Positions 24,885 through 33,866 of a stretch of 64,000 bases of DNA are shown piece after piece. The stretch lies in IMG/VR virus record IMGVR_UViG_3300043570_003132, positions 1-64,000 of that record. The stretch is one strand, 5' to 3'. The notes beneath the pieces were generated by a model. The model saw only the letters and a list, made by a program, of their open reading frames with translations, was not told the DNA's origin and did no database searches. The translations under genes and the position numbers were made by a program. Numbering within the stretch: position 1 is the stretch's first letter; the number at the start of each line of letters is the position of its first letter. This stretch comes from a virus.

Positions 24885-26552
24885 TTAATTTTTATACATA
24901 ACATAATTACCCATTACTAATATATCCATATCAGTATCAAAGAAAGTATCGACAGCATCTTTTGGCGTTAATACCATTGTTTTATCTTTAACATTGAATG
25001 AGGTATTCAGTAAAATTGGATAACCACTTAATTTTTCAAATTCCCTTAATAAATCATGAATTACGGTGTATTTGTAAACTGTTTGAACTCTTGCACTACC
25101 ATCTACGTGTGTAACCGCCAGTAGTTTATCACGATATTCTTCCTTTACTTTAACAACTTGATTCATATATGGAACATCGTCTGTCATCTCAAAGAATTGA
25201 TCTTGTTTCTCTTTGGTTACCATTGGGGCAAATGGTCTAAAACCTTCTCTTTTCTTAATCACCTTATTAATTCTATCTTTCATATTAGGTAATGTTGGAT
25301 TTGCTAATATTGATCTATTACCTAACGCCCTTGATCCAAATTCTATATGACCATTAAACCATCCAACAACTTTACCTTCAAATAATTTTTGTGCAATATG
25401 TGTTCTTAATTTATTTTCAGATTCAAACTTTTTAAAGTTCTTGGTACCAATTGCATGTCTAATATCATCTAAATAATATTCGGGACCTAAAAATGGATTT
25501 CTTGTAATTTTACTTCTTACTTTACGTTCTTTAACCAAATAATGAACCACAGCACCTATTGCCGACCCTGCGTCAGATGGTGCAGGTGGAATCCAAAGGT
25601 GTGTAAAATGTGATTTGTCTATAATCTTGCCATTCGCCGTTCCATTATATGCACATCCACCACTTAATGTTAAGTTTGAACTTTTACTTACGTGTCTAAT
25701 TGATTTGATAATTTCAAATAATACCTCTTCGTATCTTAATTGAACCGCTGCCGCCAAATCTTTGTGTGTTTGTTCCAATGTTTCTTCCGGTAATCTTTGT
25801 GGGACGCTTAATAGTTCCGCAAGTTTTTCGTTGAACATGGATTTATCGGTCTTATTCCAACAAAATACATCCATATTACACACCAACTTACCACTTTTAA
25901 ATGAAATCAAATCACGTACCTCTTTAATATACTTTTGAGGGTCACCATAGGACGCCAATCCCATTACCTTATACTCACCTTCGTTCGGTCTAAACCCTAA
26001 ATAAGAGGTTAATGCGGAGTAATAAAGACCCATTGAATGTGGATACTTTGCAACTGAACTGTACTTAATTCCATTGTAATCGGCAACCCCTAACGACACC
26101 GTATCAATTTCACCTACACCGTCAACGGATAAACAAGTAGATTCCTCAAAATGAGACGTATAATGTGCATAATACTGATGAGCCTCGTGATGTGTTGAAT
26201 AAAATACCGTGGGACAAATCTCTTTTAATTTCTTATCAATTTCTTTTATGTTATTACGTATTTTCAAATACGACTTTAACGAATATATGGGATTCTTAAA
26301 CCATTGAGGTTTGATGTTTTTCATTACTCTTTGATACTTTAATTGGGGATCTTCGTAATAACAAACCGCCTGTAAGTTCTTAGGTGTAATCTTATATTGT
26401 TTATAGATATATTCCAACGCTTTGGTTGGAAACGAATCATCATGTTTAATACCTGTGAATTTTTCTTCCTCGCAAGCAAATATTAATTGGTTATCTCTGA
26501 ATAAACAAACAGAGGAGTCATGATAAAATGCTGAAATTCCTATAATATACAT
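24885..26552 (-). CDS. NodU/CmcH-family O-carbamoyltransferase
   Basis: The 555-residue protein is full length. The N-terminal Kae1-like domain starts IIGISAFYHDSSVCLF and has STHHEAHQYYAHY at 119-131 with the metal-binding histidines, then CLSVDGVGE and LSGGCAYNGTANGK. The C-terminal YrdC-like domain includes GWFNGHIEFGSRALGNRSIL and YPILLNTSFNVKDK. These enzymes use carbamoyl phosphate and ATP to carbamoylate sugar hydroxyls, as in Nod factors and aminoglycosides. It is three bases from the transferase gene upstream. Confidence 0.93.
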   Translation of the reverse strand: MYIIGISAFYHDSSVCLFRDNQLIFACEEEKFTGIKHDDSFPTKALEYIYKQYKITPKNLQAVCYYEDPQLKYQRVMKNIKPQWFKNPIYSLKSYLKIRNNIKEIDKKLKEICPTVFYSTHHEAHQYYAHYTSHFEESTCLSVDGVGEIDTVSLGVADYNGIKYSSVAKYPHSMGLYYSALTSYLGFRPNEGEYKVMGLASYGDPQKYIKEVRDLISFKSGKLVCNMDVFCWNKTDKSMFNEKLAELLSVPQRLPEETLEQTHKDLAAAVQLRYEEVLFEIIKSIRHVSKSSNLTLSGGCAYNGTANGKIIDKSHFTHLWIPPAPSDAGSAIGAVVHYLVKERKVRSKITRNPFLGPEYYLDDIRHAIGTKNFKKFESENKLRTHIAQKLFEGKVVGWFNGHIEFGSRALGNRSILANPTLPNMKDRINKVIKKREGFRPFAPMVTKEKQDQFFEMTDDVPYMNQVVKVKEEYRDKLLAVTHVDGSARVQTVYKYTVIHDLLREFEKLSGYPILLNTSFNVKDKTMVLTPKDAVDTFFDTDMDILVMGNYVMYKN

Positions 26553-26555
26553 TCT

Positions 26556-27317
26556 CTACTTTTTAAATAAAACCTTTTTTAATAATTCTGGTTCAATATA
26601 TTTTATTGGGTAATGGACACCTAATGGGTTTGGTGAATAAACGTCTTCCATACTAAACCGTTTAGCGGTTTCAATATCTGCAACACCTCGACCTTTAAGA
26701 TACTTCACAAAATAAATATCTTCCCAAATAACTTCTTTAATTTTATTCGTTACAGATATTTCTAACATTACATTTCGAGTTCTTAATGATAATCCACCGT
26801 TACCCACATACGACCCTTCTTTGGGTTTTCTCCAAGGTGCTCCGATGTAATCATAATCTAAAAACTCGTCAATTCCACTCCTTAATAATATAGAATCCAG
26901 TTGAAAAGTAAAGACCTTGTCACCTTTTACTGTTTTCCAAAATTCAACATCTCTAAACAAGACATTATATTCTATTTTTGTTAGACTCGGCATTTCTAAA
27001 TTAATAACAATTACCTCTCCCCAATCTTTTACCATATCTTTAATGTGCTCGTGATTATCACACCCACAAAAAATCTGTAATCCCCATTTAATATTGGAAT
27101 CTGTCTCATTAAGATAATACATACAAGTTTTCATAGTGATATATAAATCTTCATGATGTCTCGGTTCAAGTGTCATTGCGTAATGAGTTGTCCCGCTTTT
27201 TATATTTGGGGTATACCACTCCAATTCCTTTTCCATATTTCTAAGATGCTCATTCCATATGGGAATGTTTATCTCGTTATATTTTTTTTCTAAGTTTTCC
27301 ATATATGTAATTAGCAA
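26556..27317 (-). CDS. DUF5672-type probable glycosyltransferase
   Basis: In this protein of up to 253 residues FTFQLDSILLRSGIDEFLDY and YIGAPWRKPKEGSYVGNGGL then SLRTRNVML match the DUF5672 family, a GT-A-like group of presumed glycosyltransferases. The Gln/Asp of FQLDS takes the place of a DxD. EDIYFVKYL near the C-terminus is the acceptor-side acidic motif. An alternative start is the second Met at 27302, which would remove most of the overlap with the SGNH gene upstream (stop at 27277). Confidence 0.72.
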   Translation of the reverse strand: MLITYMENLEKKYNEINIPIWNEHLRNMEKELEWYTPNIKSGTTHYAMTLEPRHHEDLYITMKTCMYYLNETDSNIKWGLQIFCGCDNHEHIKDMVKDWGEVIVINLEMPSLTKIEYNVLFRDVEFWKTVKGDKVFTFQLDSILLRSGIDEFLDYDYIGAPWRKPKEGSYVGNGGLSLRTRNVMLEISVTNKIKEVIWEDIYFVKYLKGRGVADIETAKRFSMEDVYSPNPLGVHYPIKYIEPELLKKVLFKK

Positions 27318-27900
27318 TCACTTTATACCCATCTAAATTTGGGTGGTAGTCTCCTTCATAAAAATTCTTCTCATCGTTCCATACACTTCTACTCCCGTAC
27401 TCCCAAACACCGACATCGTTCTTTATTTCATATTCTCGTAATATATCTGAAACGCATCCATCTGGATTTATAAAATACTCTGGTAATTTTTTTGTATCAA
27501 CATCCTCTTCTCTAAACGACGGATAAAAAGAATTAAAGTAAAAATGTTTATATCCCTCCAATAATTCTTCCATTAATAGATATATTTCAACCACATTGTG
27601 AATGTCTTTTGATTTATAACGATATGGATAAGATAACATTATTATAACAACATCATCTTTATCGATAAATCCGTTTTCAATCGTTTCTCTCAAATCTCTT
27701 AAAATATATTCATTACCATAACCACAAACACCTAAATTAATATATTCACATTTTAATTTATCTGAAACCCATCTTGGCCATGAGTTCATGTCTCTTAATT
27801 TTTGTATGAACATGTGGGGAAATGGTTCTTCTTTATATTTTACGTCAGTTTCAACCCCGTGTCCGGCAGTCCAACTGTCACCAAATGTTATTAATCTCAT
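27277..27900 (-). CDS. SGNH hydrolase-like protein
   Basis: The 207-residue protein has LITFGDSWTAGHGVETD as block I with a GDSW nucleophile Ser, GVCGYGNEYILRD as block III with Gly and Asn, and EGDYHPNLDGYKVIANYI as block V with Asp and His. All catalytic blocks are present. It is the last of four consecutive SGNH genes transcribed together (29978 to 27277), coupled by four-base overlaps. It is the most canonical of the four. Confidence 0.8.
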   Translation of the reverse strand: MRLITFGDSWTAGHGVETDVKYKEEPFPHMFIQKLRDMNSWPRWVSDKLKCEYINLGVCGYGNEYILRDLRETIENGFIDKDDVVIIMLSYPYRYKSKDIHNVVEIYLLMEELLEGYKHFYFNSFYPSFREEDVDTKKLPEYFINPDGCVSDILREYEIKNDVGVWEYGSRSVWNDEKNFYEGDYHPNLDGYKVIANYIYGKLRKKI

Positions 27901-28628
27901 TGTATATATTTTAAAAATAAATTTGCCAAGACCTCATGTCCTGAAGATGCCATATGATCGTCAATAATAACCTCATTAGTTTCGTCTATTATTCGTAAAC
28001 CACCATTTTCTTTTACGATTTCTTGATATGGTTTATCATATTTTAAAGTATTGGATAATAACCATCTATTATTAATATCGTTAATTTCATCTATTTTATA
28101 CTCAATAATTTTTTTATCTATCGTCCAATAATAAACACGTAATCCTATACTATCGGCAAGTTTATTGATTAAAATTTGATACTTAAATAATTCTTCAATC
28201 CATAAAACATATGTTCTATTAACAAAAATAGATTCAATAACATTTTTATCATATTCAATTGGTATTTGATTAGGTGTTATTGTTGTTATCCTATTAGTTT
28301 TATGATCCGCCCATTTAAATCTTTCCATGTGTGTCCATTCAATGATGACAATATCTCCCCTTTGGAAATCTTTACTTGCCATACATATATTATTAAAAAT
28401 TGAAAAGTTACAGTTTCCTTCCATTCCAGTTTTACCGGTTATACCATCTATTCCACCGTGATTTCTCAATTTCATGTTTAATTGTTCAGACATAATCTGT
28501 GGCCAACTTTTTGGTATAATACCGTTATGATAATTCATGATATAATCGTAACGTGTTGTACCTGGATATTTTATAAATGGATCAAAATTTTCAGTAAAAC
28601 TACATCCAAACGTATATAATGTATTCAT
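27897..28628 (-). CDS. SGNH hydrolase-like protein
   Basis: LYTFGCSFTENFDPF is block I, with GCSF in place of GDSL. A Gly-rich GGIDGITGKTG with NCNFSIFNNI follows as the block II/III region. IDDHMASSGHEVLANLF is block V. The 243-residue protein shares the FGCSFT and DDHM patterns with the next gene upstream, so the two are paralogues. It shares one base with that gene. Confidence 0.75.
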   Translation of the reverse strand: MNTLYTFGCSFTENFDPFIKYPGTTRYDYIMNYHNGIIPKSWPQIMSEQLNMKLRNHGGIDGITGKTGMEGNCNFSIFNNICMASKDFQRGDIVIIEWTHMERFKWADHKTNRITTITPNQIPIEYDKNVIESIFVNRTYVLWIEELFKYQILINKLADSIGLRVYYWTIDKKIIEYKIDEINDINNRWLLSNTLKYDKPYQEIVKENGGLRIIDETNEVIIDDHMASSGHEVLANLFLKYIQ

Positions 28629-29380
28629 TATTTATTTAATATTTTTGAGTGTCTTTTTATGTGTTTATAAAAATATTCCATTTGATTAATATGTCCATAT
28701 TCTCCCATATGATCATCAATAACTTCGCCGTTTGTTTCTTCCACAATTCTCGCTTTTAAAAGTCCATCAAAAAATTTTGGTAAGTTTAAATAACCCATTA
28801 AACTTGTTTTAATGCTTTCAGGATCATCAATAACGATAAATCTTTCATCAATAAATTTACTATGTTGATTAAATAAAGTGTCATCACTACACCAATGGTA
28901 CACTTCAGCACCTTTTTCCTTAACGACCATGTTAATTAATTTAATCCAATCTAAAACTTCATTAATCCATAATGGATGAGATCTGTTAACAATAATTTCT
29001 TCCAATGTAGTTTTAGAATAACCCGTGTCACTATAATTTGTGGCATTTGGTAATAGTTCAATGACTATATTCTCATTTAAATTAATTACAGGAAATCTAA
29101 GCATACTAGTCCAACCAAATATTAATATATCACCTTTTTTTATTAAGTCACACACATTAATATATTGTCTAAAAATACTATAATTTGATGATCCTCCGAC
29201 ACCACAATTCATGGTTTGATATTCAATTTTTTTACCCAATAATTCAGACCAAACTAACGGAAGTTTTCCACCCTTAAATTTCTTATACCGATCGTATTGA
29301 TTTTCAAATGGATGATAAACACCTTCAATTGGATTATATTCAGCGGTAAAACTACATCCAAACGTCCAAAGTCTATTCAT
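28628..29380 (-). CDS. SGNH hydrolase-like protein
   Basis: The 250-residue protein opens LWTFGCSFTAEYNP (block I) and has NCGVGGSSNYSIFRQYI (block III with the Asn) and EVIDDHMGEYGHINQ (block V). It is a paralogue of its neighbours on both sides. Acyl transfer to or from a sugar is the expected chemistry; serial duplication may have given each copy a different position or acyl chain (inference). Confidence 0.75.
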   Translation of the reverse strand: MNRLWTFGCSFTAEYNPIEGVYHPFENQYDRYKKFKGGKLPLVWSELLGKKIEYQTMNCGVGGSSNYSIFRQYINVCDLIKKGDILIFGWTSMLRFPVINLNENIVIELLPNATNYSDTGYSKTTLEEIIVNRSHPLWINEVLDWIKLINMVVKEKGAEVYHWCSDDTLFNQHSKFIDERFIVIDDPESIKTSLMGYLNLPKFFDGLLKARIVEETNGEVIDDHMGEYGHINQMEYFYKHIKRHSKILNK

Positions 29381-29978
29381 TATTAATATAATTTAAAAAT
29401 ACGTCAACCGCTTTATTGTGTCCATTTATACCTAAATGTGTGTCGGGAATTTTTCCCTCTGTTTCATCATACATCGATAAACAATTATTTTGTTTTAATG
29501 TTTGATTGTTTAATTTATGATTTAATCTAAACTCTTCTCCTGACCAAAAATATACATTAAAATTTTTAGATTTGGAAAATGTTTTAATTAAATTTTCCCA
29601 ACTATATATTTCCTCAACCCATTTATCTTGATTTCTATCAGATATAATTTCATTATCAACACCATTTAAGTTAGGGTATACATTTTGAAACTCATTGTTT
29701 TTAACTTTTCTAAATTTAGAAACCAATCCCCAACCAATTATAACAATATCTTTTTCGTTAATTAAATGCGACACATCACAAAAATCTTGAAATATTTGAT
29801 AATTGGAACTACCTGCAATTGCTAAATTTTTAATGTTTGAATTTAATTTTTCCGCCAATAGGTTTGGCCACGATACAATTTCTAATTGTTCCACCATATT
29901 AAGATATTGTCTATGATTATCACTTAAATCTTTTATATTGGCAGTAAAGCTATCTCCAAATGTCCAAAGTGTTCTCAT
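29373..29978 (-). CDS. SGNH hydrolase-like protein
   Basis: LWTFGDSFTANIKD is block I, AIAGSSNYQIFQDF block III and IPDTHLGINGHNKAVDVF block V, in 201 residues. It is the first of the four tandem SGNH genes and overlaps the probable glycosyltransferase gene upstream by four bases. The GDSF motif is closer to the family consensus than in its two neighbours. Confidence 0.78.
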   Translation of the reverse strand: MRTLWTFGDSFTANIKDLSDNHRQYLNMVEQLEIVSWPNLLAEKLNSNIKNLAIAGSSNYQIFQDFCDVSHLINEKDIVIIGWGLVSKFRKVKNNEFQNVYPNLNGVDNEIISDRNQDKWVEEIYSWENLIKTFSKSKNFNVYFWSGEEFRLNHKLNNQTLKQNNCLSMYDETEGKIPDTHLGINGHNKAVDVFLNYINNE

Positions 29979-31252
29979 TTACATAAATTTTCAAAAAAAA
30001 GATAATCATCATCAACTATCGTTAAAAGATCTAAAACTTTTTGTTTATTACTTTCAAATCGTTCCTTGTTGTTTTTATAAAAATTTATTAGTTCTTCTTT
30101 TATATTTGATAACCTTACAATTTCATCTACAAACATACCCAAACGTTTTCTTTGGTCTGGTTCCTCATCATAACTATGATTCAAAATATCATCGTAGAAA
30201 TCTAATTTATATTTTTCCTTTACCATCTTAATGTGGTTATGTGTTGATAAAATAACAGGCATTTGGTAATAGTAAAATGGTTTAAATGATTTTTCAGATA
30301 TGTGTATATTATTGTTTGAATCTAAAAACATTGATTCCGTTATAATATTAACATATGTGTTCTCATAATTTTTAGGATATTCAGGTGTATGCATCCATAT
30401 CGGAAAATCTTTATTATTAACCTCACTAAATTCGTGAAACCAATCTTTTTCAACCTCGTAATCACTTTTCTTAAAGTGTAATTCATTGAAGTATTTCATC
30501 TCCTCTTCCAACATAACTCTATCCTCTTTTGAAAATAATGGGTAGTAATAACTTTCTATTGGTCTACAGTCATATCCGGGTACTAATGACCAATTAATAT
30601 CATCCAATAAATTATATTTTTTTAAGAAACACAATAAACCATATCTGTGAATTTTAGGGGATTTGTTAAATAATTGAAAGAACTTACCCTCTTTTATCGG
30701 TTCAAAATCACAACCGCCCACTTTTTTCAAGACCTTTGTGGATGAATGTGGAACAAATCTTATTGTGTGTACATTTATTTGTGATTGATGTTTTTCTTTG
30801 TATTCGGGTAATTTATAATTGTTATTTACGATGTAAATTTGTTTCTCGTTTATACCTATTCCTCGAACAAAATCTAAAATTTTCTTAAAACTTTCTTCAC
30901 AATCAGGTTCGTGTTCGGTTAGGAACATAACAAAGAAATTTGTACATTTTTTTAAACAATCAACGACACCGTCATTAAAAGGTGTTATACCATTCTCAAA
31001 AAAATCACTAATAAATTCTCCCCCATGATTTATAATATAATAGTAATTTTGTGTTGGGTTATTACTCACTTCAGACATTGTACAGGTTCTTTGTATAAAT
31101 TTATCACCATATGATGTATCATCTATAAAATGTTTGATTAAATTCCTTGAATCACAAACTCCTCTTTTTGGATAACGAAATATTATATTGGGAATTGGTT
31201 CTTCGGTGTATTCATCAAAATTATCATAAACCAAATTTAAAACTTTCTGCAT
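29975..31252 (-). CDS. Probable GT-B-like glycosyltransferase of an expanded phage family
   Basis: The 425-residue protein belongs to a family with at least five domain copies in this window. Shared landmarks are an N-terminal LVYDN motif, YYYIINHGGEF, a TEHEPD strand, GKFFQLFNKSPKIHRYGLLC, and ITESMF plus HISEKSFKPFYYYQMPVIL. The 'SEKxxKPxxxxxxPI' block resembles the donor site of fucosyltransferase-like GT-B enzymes. I infer glycosyltransferase activity; family membership beyond this window is not proven here. It shares one base with the larger paralogue upstream. Confidence 0.65.
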   Translation of the reverse strand: MQKVLNLVYDNFDEYTEEPIPNIIFRYPKRGVCDSRNLIKHFIDDTSYGDKFIQRTCTMSEVSNNPTQNYYYIINHGGEFISDFFENGITPFNDGVVDCLKKCTNFFVMFLTEHEPDCEESFKKILDFVRGIGINEKQIYIVNNNYKLPEYKEKHQSQINVHTIRFVPHSSTKVLKKVGGCDFEPIKEGKFFQLFNKSPKIHRYGLLCFLKKYNLLDDINWSLVPGYDCRPIESYYYPLFSKEDRVMLEEEMKYFNELHFKKSDYEVEKDWFHEFSEVNNKDFPIWMHTPEYPKNYENTYVNIITESMFLDSNNNIHISEKSFKPFYYYQMPVILSTHNHIKMVKEKYKLDFYDDILNHSYDEEPDQRKRLGMFVDEIVRLSNIKEELINFYKNNKERFESNKQKVLDLLTIVDDDYLFFENLCK

Positions 31253-33789
31253 TATATTAAATTTTCAAAAAACGAATAATCTTTTTGGATGTACTCCAAT
31301 AAATTTATAATTATTTTTTTATTATTTTCGAATCTATCTTGATTATTTCTATAGAATTCAGTAAATAAATCTTTATTGTCATTTATTCTTTTTATTTCAT
31401 CAATAATCATTATGAGTCTTTTTTTGTGGTCAGATTCACCATCGTAACTATGATCTATAATATCATCAAAAAAATCTAATCCATATTCTTCTTTCATTTG
31501 TTTTACATGTCCTTTAGAGGCAACAAATATTGGAAACTGATAATAAAAAAATGGTTTAAAGGATTTTTCTGAGATATGAACGGTATTTGGTAATCTATTG
31601 AATACAGATTCTGTTGTAATATTAACGTATGAGTTTATATATGTATCCACAATTTCAATCTCAGTTAATTTTTGTGATAAATTACGCTTTTCATTATCAT
31701 CATCTTTATTATAAGTAAACATATTATTTTCATAATCACTTAATTTATAATTAACTTCTAAAAGATATTTAAATAAATTTTCTAATTCTTTATCTTCATT
31801 TATAACGTCTTCCATAAAATCAGGATGAATTGTTTCGTTCTTATTTGGAATAAATGACCAATTAACATGATCTATTAAATTATATTTCATTAATAAACAC
31901 AATAACGCCGTTCTATGTGGTTTAATTGATTTATTAAATGTCATAAAAAATTTACCTTGTTTATTTGTCGTAAATTCACATCCACCTCCGTCTCTCATAT
32001 CCCTAATTTTACAAAAAAGTAAAAAATTAATCTTATAAACATTAATATCACTATTATATTTCTTTTTATATTCTTCTAATTTTGAATTGTTATTGATACA
32101 ATATATTTGAGACAAATTTACATTTTTTTTAATGAAGTAATTGTTGATTAAAACAAATACATTTTCATCAATAGGTTCATGTTCAGTGATTAATAATAAC
32201 TTAAAATTTTTATATTGCTTTAATTTTTCAATTACCTCATTAGTTATTACAAAATCTTCATTTTCTTTAGTTATAAAAGTGGGGTTAATGTGATGATTAA
32301 TTATGTAAAAAAAATTACCATATTCATTAATTTCATTTAATTTATATTTTTTTATTAAAAATTCTCCCTTTTTTACATTTACTAAAGTATGATTTAATAA
32401 ACTATCTCCATCGTTAAAGGCCCATTTATTATCGTAGTATATTGAACCATTTGAAATTGGGTTATTGTTTTGCCAAACATCGTATACCAAATTAAATGAT
32501 TTTATATTAAGGTCCTTCCAAACATTGTTGATCAAATTTGATATTTCTTTATTAATATTGTTTGATCCATATTTTAATCCATAAAGTCTTATAAAATTTT
32601 GTTGGTTATGGTTACAAACTTCTTTCATTTCTTCTCTAATTGAAGATAATTCTTCTTTAGATTTTTGGCTATAATCAATTAATATTTTAATAATTTTATT
32701 AATTCTAATAGTTTCATCATTGTCGTTGTCATAATCTTCGTTAAACCATTTATCAAAGGTTTTATACCCAATTGATTTAAGAAATTTTAACGTTCCTTTA
32801 TTTCCTAATATTATAAATGGATGACCAACCATAATTGGTTTCCAAGTTTTTTCTGATATGAATAAAGTGTCTTCATATGTTAACGTTTCAGATATTACAG
32901 AAATAAATGTTTTATCATAATCTTCCGTTGTTATATTACATGCCAAATTATAATGTAAATTTGGTGCCGATTCAATGTGAATTGGTGAATTATCTTTTAA
33001 AAAATTAAAATGATTAATATCATTCTCAGATATTAAATAAATTTCAGGATCGTACATATTAACATCCCCTAAACTCACAAATCCTCTATTAAAAATATTA
33101 TTTTTTAGTAATTCAATTAAAAATCTAACTCTGTGTGGTCTTGGGTTTCTATTATACATTAAAAATAAATTTCTATCATCAATAGTTTTATACTCAACAA
33201 TTTTCTCATATGAAAATTTATTCCACGCCTCAAAATCTAAAATAGGTTCAACATTTATATGTAATTCTTTATTTCTTACAATTTCTTTACTCAACAAATT
33301 ACCACACGCATAATAGACCGAAAATGAAGGTAAATTAGATTCCTTTCTCCATTTTTCTATTATTTCAAAATCATCGTTTCCTTTAGAACCTGAATATCCT
33401 TCATATGTTAAAAATAATAATATTTTACATTTACCATTTCTAACGTCCTCCAAATATTTCTCAGATACACATTTAAACCCAATATCATAATTATCCCTAA
33501 AAAAAGACATATTATAAATATTTATTATGTATATGTGTTTATTGTTACCTATTTTATCTATTGTCAGATATGTAATATTATGGTTATATATTGAGGGGCA
33601 CACTTTACCTTTGAAGAAATCCGAACTAAACATTTCACCATTTTCAGAAAAAATATCCCAATCTCCCCACATAAGGGGTCTTGATATTCTTTTTAATTCT
33701 TTGATGTACCAACTTTTAGAAGATCCATTAGGTCTATAAAAATCTAATATACTATCCCATTCTTCTAAACTACATATAATTTTGTCCAT
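31252..33789 (-). CDS. Tandem double-domain version of the same glycosyltransferase-like family
   Basis: Two family domains are joined. The first, roughly residues 1-430, has FLMYNRNPRPHRVRFLIELL and FISEKTWKPIMVGHPFIILG then FDKWFNEDYD. The second, from about 445 on, restarts with FNLVYDVW, LLITEHEPIDENV, KFFMTFNKSIKPHRTALLC and HISEKSFKPFFYYQFPIFVA. I place the start at MDKIICSLEEWD (33789), giving 845 residues. The frame is open to an ATG at 33831, but that adds a hydrophobic, A/T-encoded stretch lying in the promoter region. TTATATTAT at 33801-33809 supports the shorter form. Confidence 0.68.
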   Translation of the reverse strand: MDKIICSLEEWDSILDFYRPNGSSKSWYIKELKRISRPLMWGDWDIFSENGEMFSSDFFKGKVCPSIYNHNITYLTIDKIGNNKHIYIINIYNMSFFRDNYDIGFKCVSEKYLEDVRNGKCKILLFLTYEGYSGSKGNDDFEIIEKWRKESNLPSFSVYYACGNLLSKEIVRNKELHINVEPILDFEAWNKFSYEKIVEYKTIDDRNLFLMYNRNPRPHRVRFLIELLKNNIFNRGFVSLGDVNMYDPEIYLISENDINHFNFLKDNSPIHIESAPNLHYNLACNITTEDYDKTFISVISETLTYEDTLFISEKTWKPIMVGHPFIILGNKGTLKFLKSIGYKTFDKWFNEDYDNDNDETIRINKIIKILIDYSQKSKEELSSIREEMKEVCNHNQQNFIRLYGLKYGSNNINKEISNLINNVWKDLNIKSFNLVYDVWQNNNPISNGSIYYDNKWAFNDGDSLLNHTLVNVKKGEFLIKKYKLNEINEYGNFFYIINHHINPTFITKENEDFVITNEVIEKLKQYKNFKLLLITEHEPIDENVFVLINNYFIKKNVNLSQIYCINNNSKLEEYKKKYNSDINVYKINFLLFCKIRDMRDGGGCEFTTNKQGKFFMTFNKSIKPHRTALLCLLMKYNLIDHVNWSFIPNKNETIHPDFMEDVINEDKELENLFKYLLEVNYKLSDYENNMFTYNKDDDNEKRNLSQKLTEIEIVDTYINSYVNITTESVFNRLPNTVHISEKSFKPFFYYQFPIFVASKGHVKQMKEEYGLDFFDDIIDHSYDGESDHKKRLIMIIDEIKRINDNKDLFTEFYRNNQDRFENNKKIIINLLEYIQKDYSFFENLI

Positions 33790-33800
33790 AATATTATATA

Positions 33801-33809
33801 ATAATATAA
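33801..33809 (-). promoter_or_regulatory. TTATATTAT element of the minus-strand divergent unit
   Basis: The minus-strand nonamer lies 11 bases before the ATG at 33789, in the divergent gap between the minus unit (29975-33789) and the plus unit starting at 33867. It is followed by further A/T repeats that could shift the spacing. It is the fifth copy of this element at the head of a gene group. Confidence 0.3.
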
Positions 33810-33831
33810 ATAAAAAAAATCGTAATAACAA

Positions 33832-33862
33832 TTTGTAATTAGAGATTTTTTTAGTATATTTT
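33832..33862 (+). promoter_or_regulatory. Possible Bacteroidota-type promoter for the plus-strand unit
   Basis: TTTG at 33832-33835 and TATATTTT at 33855-33862 are 19 bases apart, resembling the Bacteroidota consensus TTTG-N19-21-TAnnTTTG. The -7 element ends four bases before the ATG at 33867, so the message would be leaderless or nearly so. The match is imperfect (the last base is T, not G) and the DNA is AT-rich. Confidence 0.3.
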
Positions 33863-33866
33863 ATAT

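Noticed and set aside
33790-33831. N-terminal extension MLLRFFLFILLYNI of the 31252 gene as a signal peptide
   Set aside because: The hydrophobic stretch is translated from A/T promoter-like DNA, lacks a cleavage site and is absent from the paralogues. The protein should be cytoplasmic.
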